A stretch of DNA of 64,000 nt from Juglans regia (Eukaryota > Streptophyta > Magnoliopsida > Fagales > Juglandaceae). The notes beneath the pieces are model-generated. The model did no database searches. It was not told the origin of the DNA and saw only the letters and a list, made by a program, of their open reading frames with translations. Each line of letters starts with the position of its first letter. Within the stretch, counting starts at the first letter, position 1. Shown piece after piece: positions 37,817 to 50,617 of this stretch. Location: NCBI RefSeq assembly GCF_001411555.2, contig NC_049907.1, positions 35,919,866 through 35,983,865 on the forward strand. The letters run 5' to 3'. The position numbers and the translations under genes were made by a program.

Positions 37817-40620
37817 TTTAAACCTGCCAAGTTGACCGAGAGGTATATTTTAATAATTTAAACAGGCTATCTAGCTAGGATTGACTTTGAAGTAAAAGCC
37901 ATCATAATTAAGCTAAAAAAACATACAAAGAGAGAGAAAGAGATAAGACTACAAGTCTATGCATGGCCGAGAGAGTTAAGGAAGAGACTACAAACTGAGA
38001 TTAGCCAAAGGTAAATAAGATTACAGAATACACGCATGTAAACAGACGCCATACGGGAATTCATCAAAATACTCCACATGGTTTCTAGGACCACCGTACC
38101 TCTGAGATATATGAAAAACGCTGCGAACTGTGCAGAAAATGGTAGCGTACAATTTCTCTCTTTGTATACACAAAAGACGCAAAGAAAAAGAGAGATAGAG
38201 AGGGGACGTACGGGGCAGAGAGAGAGAGAGCCCTGCAAAAGAAAAGGGGTGGAATAAAGGACTGCAACAGATATCGAGGAAATCTAGTGCAGGAAGTGGG
38301 TTTGCTTGTTTTTTTCCTTTTTGTAGGTATATAAAAGATATCTTCTATTTATATGAACCACAAAACCAATAGCAATGTTATCTTCTCTCTCTATATGTAT
38401 ATATATATTCTCAGGGAAAAAAAAAAAAGAACTATATATACACAACACTCCCTGAAGGATGACTTGGAGTTTTGGAGGATTTATGACGTAAAGTACATTT
38501 TTTTCATCAGTACTCCTGATGATCAAGTTCAGATACGACTTGCAGCAGAAGCTGAAGAGAGAGCTTAGAATTTATATAGAGCTGAGAATTTAACAATCGA
38601 GGGATTTGCAGGGGGTTTTCCGTGTGGGCCAGAACCTCGAGTTCATGACCCATGACACATGATCTAATTATATATTATTATCATCAATAATATTCGGCCT
38701 GAATAAATATTGTACAGGTAATGATATTAAAAGTTAGTTTGCATGGTCGTAGTTAATTATATTCTTAAGGAATTAAGGACAATGGCAAAGATCATCACCG
38801 TTTGTGTGGGTTTCAGCTAGGATTCCTTTCTTCGACTTATAATTTGCCGTTTAGTTTGATCTTAATTGCAGCTCACCTGGCTTGCTAAAACTTCTTATAA
38901 AATTACTAGGTCTATGCATGTACATGTACATGATCATGGAGCCAAGCTAGGGTTAGGTCAAAAACTAGATATTGTGATCGAGCACAAGACAAATGAGTAT
39001 TTGCGACGGAAATTACTATTTATAATAAAAATAGATTCATTTTAATATAAAATAATTATTTTTATAGAAAATAATTGAATATAAATAAATAATTTTTTTA
39101 TAATGTGATCACAGTAGTACAACACTAGGTAATAAGTGGTTTTAAAATGAAATGTAGAAACTATATATATAAATTCGGGACCGCCCTCCTCCATCGGTAT
39201 GATCATGCATGGTTTTGAGGTTAAACAAGGATGGAGAATAAATTAAAGAGATAGAGACGGGCCCTAGTGGCCGCCTGATCATGATAAATATTAATATTGA
39301 TTATATATAATTAAATAAAAATTAGTTTATGGACCTAATTAATTACTAGCTAGGGCTGATGATCAGTACGTACCATTCATTAATTCAAAGGTCTGAATAA
39401 TTAGCTGCTAGGAGGTACGTACATCATGATAATATTGGTGTATTTTAATTAACTTTGGCTAAATAAAAATTAGTCAACTCATTGTAGGAAGTAGTAGTGG
39501 ATCATTATAGGATTCCCCTAGCGGCGCTATTTGTTTATTCCTCATAAACAATATTTTAATTATTATTTCTTCTTTTGGGTCTAAGTTCTCATGATGTCCT
39601 AATTCTCCTTAGAAAGTTGAAAGAACCCGTATATATCACCAACATTTTGGGTGGAAAAAAGCAGTGGCCAAATAGGATTAATTAATAATTTACTTTTAGT
39701 TGTGATTCGGTTAATTTTATACCTAATTAAATAATTAATTATTTCTATGGTGAGAAGACAAGACTAGCTACCATTCTTATATCTAATTAATTAGATAAGT
39801 ATAGACGAATCGAGTTATAAGAACAAATAATAATATGAGTACTTCAAGCTTTATTATAATTCGTTTAATTTTAGTTCCAAATTATGCATGTCCTTTTGAT
39901 AAAATAAAATACTTATATTATATTCTATAACTTTATTTATATATCTAAAATATTTTATGTAAGGTTAACAATAATACTTTAAGAAAAATAATTACGAAGT
40001 TACTCAAAATTTGTATGTTTATAATTAAAGTCATTTGAGCAAGTTTCATGTGAGTTATACGTCTAATTATAATTAATCATAATTTTGAGTATACAAATAG
40101 CTCATTTAATAATATAAATCGAGCCAAATTAGACTTTGGTCATGTTGATAATGAATAGAGGTGAAAATATATGATACAACCCGTGAACCCAACATAAACA
40201 CAAACCATTTATAGACATGATTGCATATATGAGAGATCTTTATATATGGCCCAAATATATGTATATATTTTTTCCATTTATATATTTTGAAGAGCAATGA
40301 TACCCTCCATCTTAACCTTGGTCAATCATGCATGCATGATTATGTATCGCATTTCAAATGGCTTTTTCTATCAACCACTTCAATAGTGCTCATTAAAAAT
40401 GTACTACGTCACCAAGTGTGATTGAGAATGACAATGATTAGGATGAAGAAAATTATTATTCTATTTTGAATCTTGCGCATTTGCTTCATAATTTTATTCA
40501 TACTGTTGTAGGAAGGAACTCTACGAGTTTGCATTGATCCGTCGTCCATTGAAAACTAACAAACATATATTAATTCAGATCATCATCGTAATCAAATCGC
40601 TTTCAGGGTTTACCAACTTG
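37817..40620. other. Promoter side of the IPT gene and intergenic DNA
   Basis: The first few hundred bases beyond 37816 should contain the IPT promoter and leader; a possible leader intron acceptor (TTGGCAG) sits about 10 bases before the ATG. GA-rich sequence lies at 38215-38232 and TATATA at 38396-38409, but I cannot choose a TATA box with confidence. The rest (38600-40620) is AT-rich and featureless to me. Confidence 0.45.
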
Positions 40621-40625
40621 ACTGT
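40621..40625. repeat. Target-site duplication ACTGT, left of the copia element
   Basis: ACTGT precedes the left LTR and the same five bases follow the right LTR at 45091-45095. Confidence 0.85.
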
Positions 40626-40816
40626 TGTTAGAGATGATGTAGTTTAGTTATAATTAATTACGATTAGTAATATAACATGTGTAAATAAACCAAGCATATA
40701 TATTAGTTAGGTAGTTCTATTGTACTTTGTACAGAAGTAAGAAAGTAATGCACATCAAGTTTCTTTCCTTTAGTTTTTGGATTCTCTCTTTTCTTCTTTT
40801 CTTCTTTGTTTCTACA
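40626..40816 (+). repeat. 5' LTR of the copia element (191 bp)
   Basis: Begins TGTTAGAGATGATGTAG and ends TTTCTACA. It aligns along its length with the 3' LTR, with several substitutions and small gaps. The short LTR is typical of small copia lineages. Confidence 0.9.
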
Positions 40817-40830
40817 TTGTATTAGATTTC
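40817..40830 (+). other. Degenerate primer-binding site (initiator tRNA-Met type)
   Basis: TTGTATTAGATTTC directly follows the LTR and resembles the usual copia site TGGTATCAGAGC with several changes. Confidence 0.5.
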
Positions 40831-40865
40831 TTCGACACTGGCGTCCTTTTCTTCCGCTTCCTCTA

Positions 40866-43800
40866 TTGTTAATCCAAATGATGATTATTCTACACCTTGT
40901 TTTCTTCATCATGGAGATAATCGTGGTCTTGCTCGTCACTCAAGTTCTCTCAAGGGACAATTATCATACATGGAGTCGATCTGTACGTATGGCTTTAAGA
41001 GCCAAGAACAAACTTCCTTTCATTGATGGTTCTTTGGTGTTGCCTGAAGATCATTTCGATCCTTTCTATGAAGCTTGGTTGTGTTGCAATGATATGATTT
41101 TATCGTGGCTGCTGAATTATATTTCTAAAGAAATTGTCGCGAGCTGCATTTTCATCAATAGTGCCAAAGATTTGTGGAGTGATCTTAAAGATCAATTCTC
41201 TCAACGGAATGCCCCTTGTATTTTTCAATTGCAGAAATTACTCAGTTTTTTACAATAAGGTGATCTCTTTGTTACTTCCTATTTCACTCAACTTAAAACC
41301 CTATGGGATGAATTGATGGTTTATCATCCTATACCTACTTGTGGTTGTGGTTCTAATTGTCGTTGTGGTGTTGTTCAAGCCTTTATTGCTTACCACCATG
41401 AAGAATATGTCATGTGATTCTTAACTGGTCTTCGTGACTCTTTTGCTACTATTCGAGATCAGATCCTTCTCATGTCTTTTCTTTGGCTTTTAACCAGAGA
41501 GGTAACGCTCTATTTTTCCCACTCTTGTGCATAATTTTGACGCTACTGCTTTGGTTACTGCTGAACCAACAACCAATTTTCAAGTTCAAGAACATAAATT
41601 GGTTCAATCACGTCCACGTCTTTCTAATTAGAAATCCAGGTCAATTTGCAGCCACTGTGGTATGACTGGCCATACCAAAGAAAAATGCTACAAGCTTCTT
41701 GCCTAGTTTCAAGATGAACAAACCTTGGCTTAACTATGTTTCTGGCCATCCAAGTCATCTTTTCAAGAGTCAAGTGGCTGAGTTACCCCAATTTCTTTTT
41801 ACCCAAGAATAGTGCCAACAACTCTTATCTCTACTTGGAATCATAAGCCTCATACTTCTGATCCTATGGTTAACCTTGTAGGTACTTCATCTCATCACAA
41901 TGTTGAATCTGTTCTCAGCCAATCAGGTATAATTTCTTCTCCTTTTGCTTTGTCTTTATCCAAGCATAATTCTAGTTCTTCAAACTTTCCTTGGATTATT
42001 GACACTGGTGCTACAGACCACATGGTCTATTTTGTACACTTTTTTCAATTGTTAATTCCATGTTTGTTACCCTTCCAGTTGGTCTCAAAGTTCCAGTTAC
42101 ACATATTGGCTCTGTTAAGCTTTTTGATTCCATAATCTTGCACAATGTTTTTTGCATCCCATCTTTCTTTCTCATTCAATCTTCTCTCTGCAAGTAAATT
42201 GCTTAGTTCCAATTCTTGCTCTCTAATATTCTTCTCTAAATATTGTTTTATACAAGACATGTGTTAATGGAAGACGATTGGGTTGGGTAAAGAAAATACT
42301 TTACTACTTGTTGCCTTCGTCAGCTTCTTCATTTCCTGTAAACATTGTTGTATCTTCACTTCCTATAAACACTGCTTCTGTAAATACTACTCAATCTTCT
42401 TTTGATTTGTGGCACTGCTATTTAGGTCACACTTCAAATACTAAACAATCATTGTTGCAAAAACATTGTCCTTCAATAAATTTCTCTTATTTCAATTGTG
42501 ATATTTGTCATTATGCCAAACAATCTCATCTATCTTTCCCACTTAGTTCTTCAATTACCACTTGCCCATTTGAGCTCATTCTTTGTGACATTTGGGGTCA
42601 TTTCTCTACACCTACATTGAAAGGTTTTCGTTACTTCTTAACTATAGTTGATGATTTCACAAGAACCACATGGGTTTTTTTTCTAAAAGTGAAATTAGAT
42701 GTGTCATCTAAATAGTTTTGTTTCCTTGATTGAAAACCAATATGATAAACCATAAAAATACTATGTAGTGACAATGGTTTAGAATTCAATATGCCTTCTA
42801 GGGCTGTAAAAATAAACCGAAAAATGAGTCCTAACCGGTTTGGGACCGATTCCTCCATTTTAAAAATTGATCATAACCGGTCTGGTCTTGGTTTTTATAT
42901 TTTCTAGGACCGGACCGGTTCACATATTTATATATTTTTAATTAATTTTTAATATTATATTATATATAATATTTTTATAAATTATAATTATATATGAAAT
43001 AATGTTATATTATAATTTATAGCATAAAGTTTTAATTTTAAATATGAACATTTATTTGATCATATGTTTTAAATATAAAATATATATTAATTACATTTTA
43101 GGCTTAATAAATTCTCAACATACTTCTTTTGATAAATATATTAGTAATAATAATATACATCCTCCTCCATCATACTTACAACAATATCATTGTAATTTGT
43201 TAACATCTATTTCTGACCTCCCTAGCTCTTCTATGGCTACAACTACTGGTAAGCAAAATTCTTCTCCTTATTCTATCTCTAAATTTATGTCATATGATAA
43301 AGTTTCCGCTAGTTATCGTGCTTTCACCCTTAGCTTATAATCAAGTTTGAAATTAAATTCTATCATCAAGCTGTTCAATATCCTTATTGGCATAAAGCCA
43401 TGGCAGAAGAGTTGGCTGCTCTTGAGGCAAATAACACATGGGAACTCACAATTTTACCTCCTAATAAGCACCTCATTAGTTGTAAATGAGTGTTTAAGAT
43501 TAAATATAATTCAGATGGTTTAATCAAGAGATACAAATTTCGGCTTAATGCCAAGGGCTATACACGACAAGAAGGTCTTAATTACTTGGACACCTTTTCT
43601 CTAGTTGCCAAGTTAATTTATGTACGTTGTCTATTAGATGTTGCTACCATACACAACTGGCATTTACATCAACTTGCCGTAAACAATGCCTTCCTTCATG
43701 GCTTGTTAGATGAAGAGGTTTATATGCAATTACCTCTTGGTTATGGCAGCAAGGGGGAGCCTCAAGTATGTCGATTGGTTAAGTCTATCTATGGTCTTAA

Positions 43801-44850
43801 TTAAACAGGCCTCTAAGCAGTGGTTTCATAAACTTTCTACATGTTTACTCAATCATGGATTCACTCAGTCGAAGTGTGATTATTCATTGTTTACAAGGTC
43901 AACAGGTTCTTCTTTCATCATATTGTTGGTTTATGTTGATGATATTATTGTAGCCAGCAATGATTTACAAACAGTACAAGATTTCAAAGTGTATCTTCAT
44001 AGCAATTTAAAATAAAGGATTTGAGTAGTCTCAAATACTTCTTGGGCCTGGAAATGGTACGTACAAACAAATGCATATTTTTATGTCAAAGACATTATGC
44101 CTTGGATCTTCTAAGTGATGCAGGCTTACTTGCTTGTAAACAGCACAAATTCCTATGGATCCCAATCTCATATTAGTGAAGACAGATGAAAATATTTTAT
44201 CAAATCCTACAAGTTATAGGAGACTCATTGGAAGACTGTTCTACTTAACCATCACTCGATCAGATCTAGTTTTTGCTGTGGATAATTTGAGCCAATTTAT
44301 GGATAAACTTGTTGTTGTGCATTTAGATGTTGCAAATAAAGTATTACATTATGTGAAGATACAGCAGGGCAAGGTGTGTTTTTCTTTGCAAATTCTGTAT
44401 TACATTTGAAAGGTTTTTCAGATTCAGATTAGGCCACATGTCTAGACACTAGAAGATTAGTTACCGGGTTTTGTATGTTTCTTGGAGAGTCACTTCTCTC
44501 CTGAAAATCTAAGAAGCAAACTACTTTATCACAATCATTTGCAGAGGCTAAATATCGAGCTCTTGCATCTAGTACTGCTTGGAAATCTCATGGCTGATTT
44601 CTTTACTCAATGATCTTGGTGTAACACATTCTTGTCCAGCTGTGTTGTATTGTGATAGTAAAACGGTCTTGCATATAGCAGCAAATCTAGTCTTCTATGA
44701 GAGAACCAAACATATAGATTGACTGCCATCTTGTTAGAGGAAAGCTACAATCAGGCCTCATTCGTACAATACTGCATGTCTCTTCTCAGCATCAAATAGT
44801 TGATATTTTCACCAAAGCTTTACCACCTTGACAATTATGTTATCTTCTTT
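40866..44850 (+). pseudogene. Copia gag-pol, degenerate
   Basis: Polyprotein of the copia element. Visible in order: gag (WSRSVRMALRAKNKL, PFIDG; about 40940-41500), a CCHC knuckle (CSHCGMTGHTKEKC, 41647-41688), protease (WIIDTGATDHM, about 41991-42026), the GAG-pre-integrase zinc motif (HCYLGHT ... CDICHYAKQ, 42412-42525), start of the integrase core (ILCDIWGHF, TIVDDFTRTTW), reverse transcriptase ([21 protein letters not shown] from about 43548, YVDDII at 43932-43949), and RNase H scraps (LGLEM, DLVFAVDNLSQF). There are many stops (for example after QKLLSFLQ near 41258) and frame changes. The last third of the integrase is missing where a foreign AT-rich piece sits. Confidence 0.88.
42798..43100. 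mobile_element. Truncated hAT-type insertion inside copia pol
   Basis: It starts CTAGGGCTGTAAAAATAAACCG, a hAT-like terminus, and continues with repeated ACCGGTT/ACCGGACCGG phrases and a very AT-rich tail. The same sub-terminal ACCGGACCGG repeats occur in the hAT element ending at 53314. No right terminus is visible, so the insert is truncated together with the adjoining pol. The right limit is approximate. Confidence 0.55.
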
Positions 44851-44881
44851 CTAAGATGGGTGTTATGAACATTCATTCCCC

Positions 44882-44895
44882 ATCTTGAGGGAGAG
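44882..44895 (+). other. Polypurine tract of the copia element
   Basis: CTTGAGGGAGAG directly precedes the 3' LTR, where plus-strand synthesis is primed. Confidence 0.7.
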
Positions 44896-45090
44896 TGTGA
44901 GAGATGATGTAGTTTAGTTATAATTAACTGTCATTAGTAATATAACTAGTGTAAATAAACCAAGTATATATATAATTAATTAGTTCTGTAGTTCAGTTGT
45001 ATTTTGTACGGAAGTAAGAAAGTAATAATACACGTCAAGTTTCTTTCCTTCGATTTTCTCTTATTGTTTTTTTCTTCTCTGTTTCTACAA
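44896..45090 (+). repeat. 3' LTR of the copia element (195 bp)
   Basis: Begins TGTGAGAGATGATGTAG and ends TTTCTACA, followed by ACTGT. The differences from the 5' LTR imply an old insertion. Confidence 0.9.
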
Positions 45091-45095
45091 CTGTT

Positions 45096-46000
45096 GAGCT
45101 TGTCGTGAAACATGCATATAGAGCTCCCCGATACATTAAGCTGGGTGCACGTACACTATTTTATAATCATGAGATAATTAATTATTTATCATCATGAGAT
45201 GATGTGAACTTCGCTATATTAATTGCAGAGCATTCATGATATATGAATATGAGTTATTATATTATATCTCTATATATATAAAGAGCCTATGAAACGGAAT
45301 TTTCTTGTTTTAACAGAAATTTCTTGTTTTAACGGAATATGCTGGTTTTCATTAACTTTCCATCCGTTTGTAATAATTACAGAACACAGGAATACAATTG
45401 TATTTTCATTTACATTCTATTTATGGCTACTTTTATGATTTCTGTTAATTTCTATTCCACTATTAATATATTTAAATATACTAATAAAGTAGATTTATTA
45501 TAATAATAATTATGGATTCAATTTCCAATTTAAAAATACGTTATAATAGGAAAACATATTTATGTAGATTTGTCTTTTTGTATTCATTATAATAGGAAAG
45601 CATTATAATAATTTACAAATAGCCTATCTTTCAATAGTTTTTAAGATATATATTAGTAATAAAATAATAAGATATATGTACTTTATTTTTATTTTAATAA
45701 AATATATTAGTGCTTTGAACTGCGTAACATCTTTTATATATATATATATATATACGTTGAAATGTAAAGAAAATAGTGGATGCAGAGGAATATTCATCAT
45801 GACATGATAATAAAGATTTATGTTTTGTCTCTTGATTTCATTTAAGATATATAATGGCGCGCAGTACTTAATTAAGGCTAGCTCTGGCCGGACTAGTAAG
45901 TACTCTATCTGGACGCAGCTAGCGGATCATGCATGCTCTAAAAATCATGCATATTGGCATGAAAAATAATTAATACAAATAATTAATTATTATTTGATTG

Positions 46001-46035
<35 letters not shown>

Positions 46036-46368
46036 TTAATTTCACTGGTCATGATGATCCACTACAAAAAAAGGATCTATTACGGCAATTTAATTTTTGG
46101 CGCGCGCACTTTTTTTTTTTTTTTTTTTTAAAGAACGAAGTTGAACATCAATTATATTGGTTCATCATACGGCAGCTTTTTGAGATCTAGTACGTAGTGT
46201 GTGTATATATATATATATATATATATCAATTTGGTTTGATCGAACAATATATAAATATTATAAATTGTTCGAGAAAAAGCATCCAGCTTTATAGGAATTT
46301 AGTATTTGGGAGCGTGAAAGAAAAAGAAATGTATAGATTCCGGCAGGGGACGGTTGGATATAAAGTCT

Positions 46369-46410
<42 letters not shown>

Positions 46411-47821
46411 TAACAATTAAATGCTGCAAGTTGGATGGTCGGTACTAGATAGCTATCTAGCAACTGATCATTGATCAGGACTAGTCTTCGATCCTTTTTC
46501 TTTTTCTTATTATTTTTCTATGTTCCCTGATTAATTAATTACATCCAATTGGTTATCATGCCTCGAATACGTTAATTTCAACTTATAAATAGATAATTTC
46601 TTTCAAACATATTTCTGAATTTCGAAAAAAAAATGATCATGCTTTCCGATTTCCTAATTAACTAGAAATTTGAAGTGTTAATTGAATGTAAAACGAACAT
46701 GCAATTCAAATACGTTAGAACTTGACATATTTGGTTTGAAGATTAATGAGGGTAAAATTAATACATGATCATGTTTGAACCTATTTGACTGTCAAAAAAT
46801 GCAGAATTCTTTTTTAAGGGATCGGACAAACATTACAAAAAGTACTATATATATAGTATTAATGTTCGAATGCCTTATTATCGTATGATCATTAATTATA
46901 AGAACATCATAAAAGATAAGCTGATCGATCATTTCAATTTTCAGTGATGATTTCTTCTTTAATAAACTTTAAATATTAAATTTATCATGATCATGTAGTG
47001 ATGATGGCTTTAGTCATGTGTGCACGAAGTACTTGATTCAATATTCTATATATATCAAATCTCAAATGGAAGTGGCTGTGGCACTACATGATATGATCAT
47101 GAGGGGAGGGGCCGGGGATCAGGTGGGGAGCTAGAGAAAGAGATCAAGAGCACCCCCAACAATCACATTTCTAATTTGCAACCCAAAACCTTTTGATATC
47201 ATCAATTTCTTCGTGACATTGGAGATAATATCAAATTAGTCTTGAAATGATTATCAAATCAAAGTTGATTAATTACCTTAAATAGAAAACTTCCTAATAA
47301 TTATGTAATTCACTTAGCCTGATCTTTCTCTTTGTATTTATAAACACTTAAGAATAGAAAAGATATAACCTTCAAAGTCTCTGATCTCATTCTCCGGCCA
47401 TCTTATTTTCTATTTTATTTTATTTTTTTACACTTGGAATTAATATGATTTAGATACAAACTACTGATCATAATTCCATAAACTTCCTTTCTTTCAAAGC
47501 GTATGCTTGGCACAATTCTCATTAGCATTTCCATTAGGTGCTTATAATATTTATTAATTGACAATTAGGCTGGTTCTTCACACCACATTATATATGGTAC
47601 CAGGCCACAATATTATATTTAGATATTAGCCCGCGCGCGCCGACATCCAAAAAGAAAGAAATAAATAAATAAAAAACGTGCATGATCAATATTTTTATTA
47701 ATTTAAACCTTTCCTGAGAATATCATGATAAGTTTTGTTCTTCTGATCATCAGGAATCAAACGCCGAAAACAAAAGATTCCAATCAAAGGCATTAATCAT
47801 GATTTAGCAATATTTCAATAA

Positions 47822-47855
<34 letters not shown>

Positions 47856-48500
47856 ATAGTGGGTTCGCAAATATACTTCATGAATAATATATATCATGAT
47901 ATAATGGTCACAATCACAACAACATTAAATAACCTTAAAACAACAAAAAGAGTTCAAGATAACCGCCCATGCGGGATAAACCTCATTGATTAATATATGA
48001 TACTGTTTTATTTAAGAAATTTTACATATCACACACTTATACCTAAATGTAGATATGGATTGGCACATTTTAGATAGAGTTCTTCTACTCAGCAACCGGC
48101 CAAAACCACACACCTGTTGAAAGAAATAAAAAATTAAAAAGATAAAAATAAAAAATAAAAATATGTGTGGTGTAGAACTACTAAATTGAATTTTTCTTTT
48201 TGATAATTAGTATAAGTACAAAAAGCGATTCAATTGTCTGAATTTTCAAAATTCAAACACCATACTCCTCTCTCTCTCTCTCTATATATATATTTTAAAA
48301 TTATATTTATTATTTTAAACTTAAATGATCTAGATTTTATCACCTCAGCGTGGTATGTGATGACGTGACAAAATTTAAACCGTTTAGATATAAACAGTAA
48401 TTCGCATAAATGTGGCGCTATTGTTGGCAATAATATTCTTAATATTTTTGTATGAATTTTAAGATTTAAAATATAAGAGCGATAAATATATAAAATAAGT
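45096..48500. other. AT-rich intergenic DNA
   Basis: No coding sequence supported. Long (AT)n tracts lie at about 45737-45754, 46005-46031, 46205-46226, 46371-46407 and 47822-47858. A CACTACAAAAAAAGG phrase with GGCGCGCGC nearby (46060-46110) looks like one end of another CACTA element. Between 48085 and 48180 a CCACACACC phrase faces a GTGTGGTGTAG phrase, like the arms of the MITE at 6777-7000. Confidence 0.5.
46060..46110 (+). repeat. Possible lone CACTA-type terminus
   Basis: CACTACAAAAAAAGGATC opens a stretch that includes GGCGCGCGC and a long T run. A matching inverted end (TTTTGTAGTG) was not found downstream. Confidence 0.35.
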
Positions 48501-48640
48501 TATTTTAGCTCATCCACAATTATCTTAATGGGAACCAACACTATTATCATTTTAGCACATTTATCATTTTAGTACAAATCTTTCTACAAATCTAAACGGT
48601 AGCTCATCTATAATTATCATAATGAGAACCAATACAATGG
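48501..48640 (-). pseudogene. Two extra copies of a hAT transposase segment
   Basis: On the minus strand 48597-48630 encodes MIIIDELPFRFVERF, the conserved hAT N-terminal segment also found at about 49170-49210 (MIIMDELPFKF). A shorter, more decayed copy lies at about 48506-48540. All three are in the same orientation, so they are tandem remnants and not separate random hits. Confidence 0.5.
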
Positions 48641-48747
48641 TCTTTATTTTTCTTACCAAGTTTTATTATTAGTATTTGGCTATGTTTTACTGTAACCCAC
48701 CAAAAGCAGTACACTCTTGGAGAGTCGGATGGGTGTAGCTCACAAAA

Positions 48748-48784
48748 TGATACCAATAAGGATACCAATAAGGATACCAATAAG
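48748..48784. repeat. 12-bp tandem repeat, three units
   Basis: AGGATACCAATA repeats three times. It generates an apparent LLVSLLVSLLVS run in an open frame on the minus strand that I do not regard as a gene. Confidence 0.8.
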
Positions 48785-49086
48785 CATGCAGTCGTGAAGT
48801 GGTGTTGCTCATCACTTTCACACTCACTAACTATTCTCAAAAGTTGTGTAATTGACAAGTAAATCAGAGTGTAACAACGAGAAGAAATACAGAGCCATCC
48901 GTTGAGAATACAATAAATTGTAGGACATTCGTTACAATGTAAACTCCAATTACATTGAAATTTAGAAACAAACAAATTTTGCAAATTAATGCACGGTCAC
49001 AACCTCCTGCACAAAATCACGAAAGAGCATTGGAACATACCATTTCAAATTTTTTGTATAGAATGGTAATCACATTTTCTAGATTA

Positions 49087-49674
49087 TTACCCAAAAAAAA
49101 AAAAAAAAGTCGAGTTCGAATACCCGTTTCTTTTGAAAGAATTTTCGGGTCGGGTGAACAATCTTATAAATTTAAATGGTAGCTCATCCATAATTATCAT
49201 TTTAGCTACTGCCGACCTTATTTTCTGTTCATTATACTTGGCAAGTCCAACACTAGGATTGCTAGTTGTACCATCCACCCTCGTCTTCCTAGTCCCAGTC
49301 ATTTTTTATTGGGGGTTATCCCTTCCAAACCCAATAGTATTAAAAGCTTTAAATATCTGATTATAGGATGAAGTATCTTATTTTTTAGGATGGCATAACA
49401 AAACCTTACAACAATAATCGCATGAGGCTTTGGGCTGATTGGAATCCTCGACATTCTCAATCCTCGTAAAGTGTTGTCATACATCTGATCTGCCCCGTCT
49501 TCTTGTGATAGGAGGGCAAACTTGAGGTCTAGTTATTGGGAGAGAGCTATCCAAAGTTGGAGGCAGAGTGTTATCCAAATGAATCACATTGAGCATTGAT
49601 TCAGACCCAAATGAAGGCATAGTAGCACTACGTTCGATAGAGTTCAACTGCAATTTGAGATAAAGTAAAAGCAT
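49087..49674 (-). pseudogene. hAT transposase N-terminal part with BED zinc finger, broken
   Basis: Fragment of a RICESLEEPER/Tam3-like hAT transposase. After an acidic/Ser-rich start (MPSFGSES from 49620) comes a stop, then QHFTRIENV and ASCDYC, a decayed BED finger, another stop, and YNEQKIRSAVAKMIIMDELPFKF, the conserved segment before the catalytic domain. It stops at a run of T on the minus strand (49093-49109). The catalytic and dimerisation parts are missing, so it is dead. The nearby plus-strand hAT is a different copy. Confidence 0.65.
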
Positions 49675-49779
49675 AAGATTCTATTTTTTTTTCTACCTAT
49701 TAAATTATGATAACAACACAAAATAATACCAGTTCGAAGAAAACAACAGGACATTAAAAATATATAAAGCATATTCAAT

Positions 49780-49885
49780 CATCCAAATTAGTAGTTAATA
49801 TATATCTATATATACACACACATCTAAATTAGTATTTAATATATATACACACACATCTAAATTAGTATTTAATATATATATATAC
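49780..49885. repeat. Tandem repeat of about 35 bp, three units
   Basis: Units of the form CATCTAAATTAGTATTTAATA followed by TA/CA-rich sequence repeat three times, the first more diverged. Confidence 0.7.
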
Positions 49886-49979
49886 AAAAGAAAGTTTCAT
49901 ATTCCTCACAACAAAACAAAGTTTAAGAGAAATGACAGCATCATATGTATGCAAGCAGATACATTGGCACAAGAACAAT

Positions 49980-50287
49980 GTTCCAACCCCTTTTATTTTA
50001 TTCTAATTTCTTTCAATTGGTTGATCAATTGGTCCTGAGGTTGTTGATGTCGTGTTTCACAGCCTAGGCAACTTCATACTACTGTGCTCGGTCTGGAAGA
50101 GAATGGGAGACTCGGGTGTCGTGATACCTCCGATGCCTAAGTTAGTTGTTGGGATAGAGTGAAAGGGGAGAAGTATTCAATCAAAGAGAATAAAAAGCTG
50201 AAGTATGAAAGAGTTTGAACCCCTCCCCTGGCTGAGGGAGGGGGTATTTATACCTGGCTGGAGGATCCCCAAGATGGAGGAGGTGGG
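49980..50287 (-). mobile_element. LTR-like sequence with TATA box, left flank of the long LTR composite
   Basis: On the minus strand this has TATAAATA (50245-50252) and then CTAACTTAGGCATCGGAGG, a phrase I associate with the transcribed part of Tat/Ogre-type gypsy LTRs. It would place an LTR promoter just left of the insertion at 50288. The assignment rests on these two motifs only. Confidence 0.4.
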
Positions 50288-50516
50288 TGTGATGCCCCCA
50301 ACCTACGCTTGGGATGGAACAGAGACTTAGGCTACGTTTGGGTAGTGGGAATACCTGAAAAGTGTTGAGAATGTTTGTGAATAGTTATGAGTAGAGATTG
50401 AAGTGGGTTTGTGGGTCTCATTGAGAGTATTTTTAGTTGTTTAGATGTATGAAGTATGTTGAGTTGTTGACTTTTGGATAGATAATTGAAAAATGTGTGA
50501 GTCCCATCAATGATTG

Positions 50517-50616
50517 NNNNNNNNNNNNNNNNNNNNNNNNNNNNNNNNNNNNNNNNNNNNNNNNNNNNNNNNNNNNNNNNNNNNNNNNNNNNNNNNNNNN
50601 NNNNNNNNNNNNNNNN
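50517..50616. other. Assembly gap (100 N)
   Basis: Exactly 100 N, likely a placeholder for unknown length. It hides the left end of the hAT element and the N-terminus of its transposase. Confidence 0.98.
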
Positions 50617-50617
50617 T

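Larger units (their letters stand above)
40626..45090 (+). mobile_element. Complete-length Ty1/copia retrotransposon, decayed
   Basis: A 4.47-kb element with LTRs at 40626-40816 and 44896-45090, a degenerate initiator-tRNA-Met primer site, a polypurine tract, and ACTGT duplications on both sides. The inside encodes gag, protease, integrase, reverse transcriptase and RNase H in copia order, broken by stops, frameshifts and an insertion with a deletion between integrase and reverse transcriptase. It has no close sequence ties to the other elements here. Confidence 0.92.

Noticed and set aside
48604..48984. 126-codon minus-strand frame with LLVSLLVSLLVS
   Set aside because: The hydrophobic run comes from a 12-bp tandem repeat and the remainder is low in coding character; the region overlaps hAT scraps.
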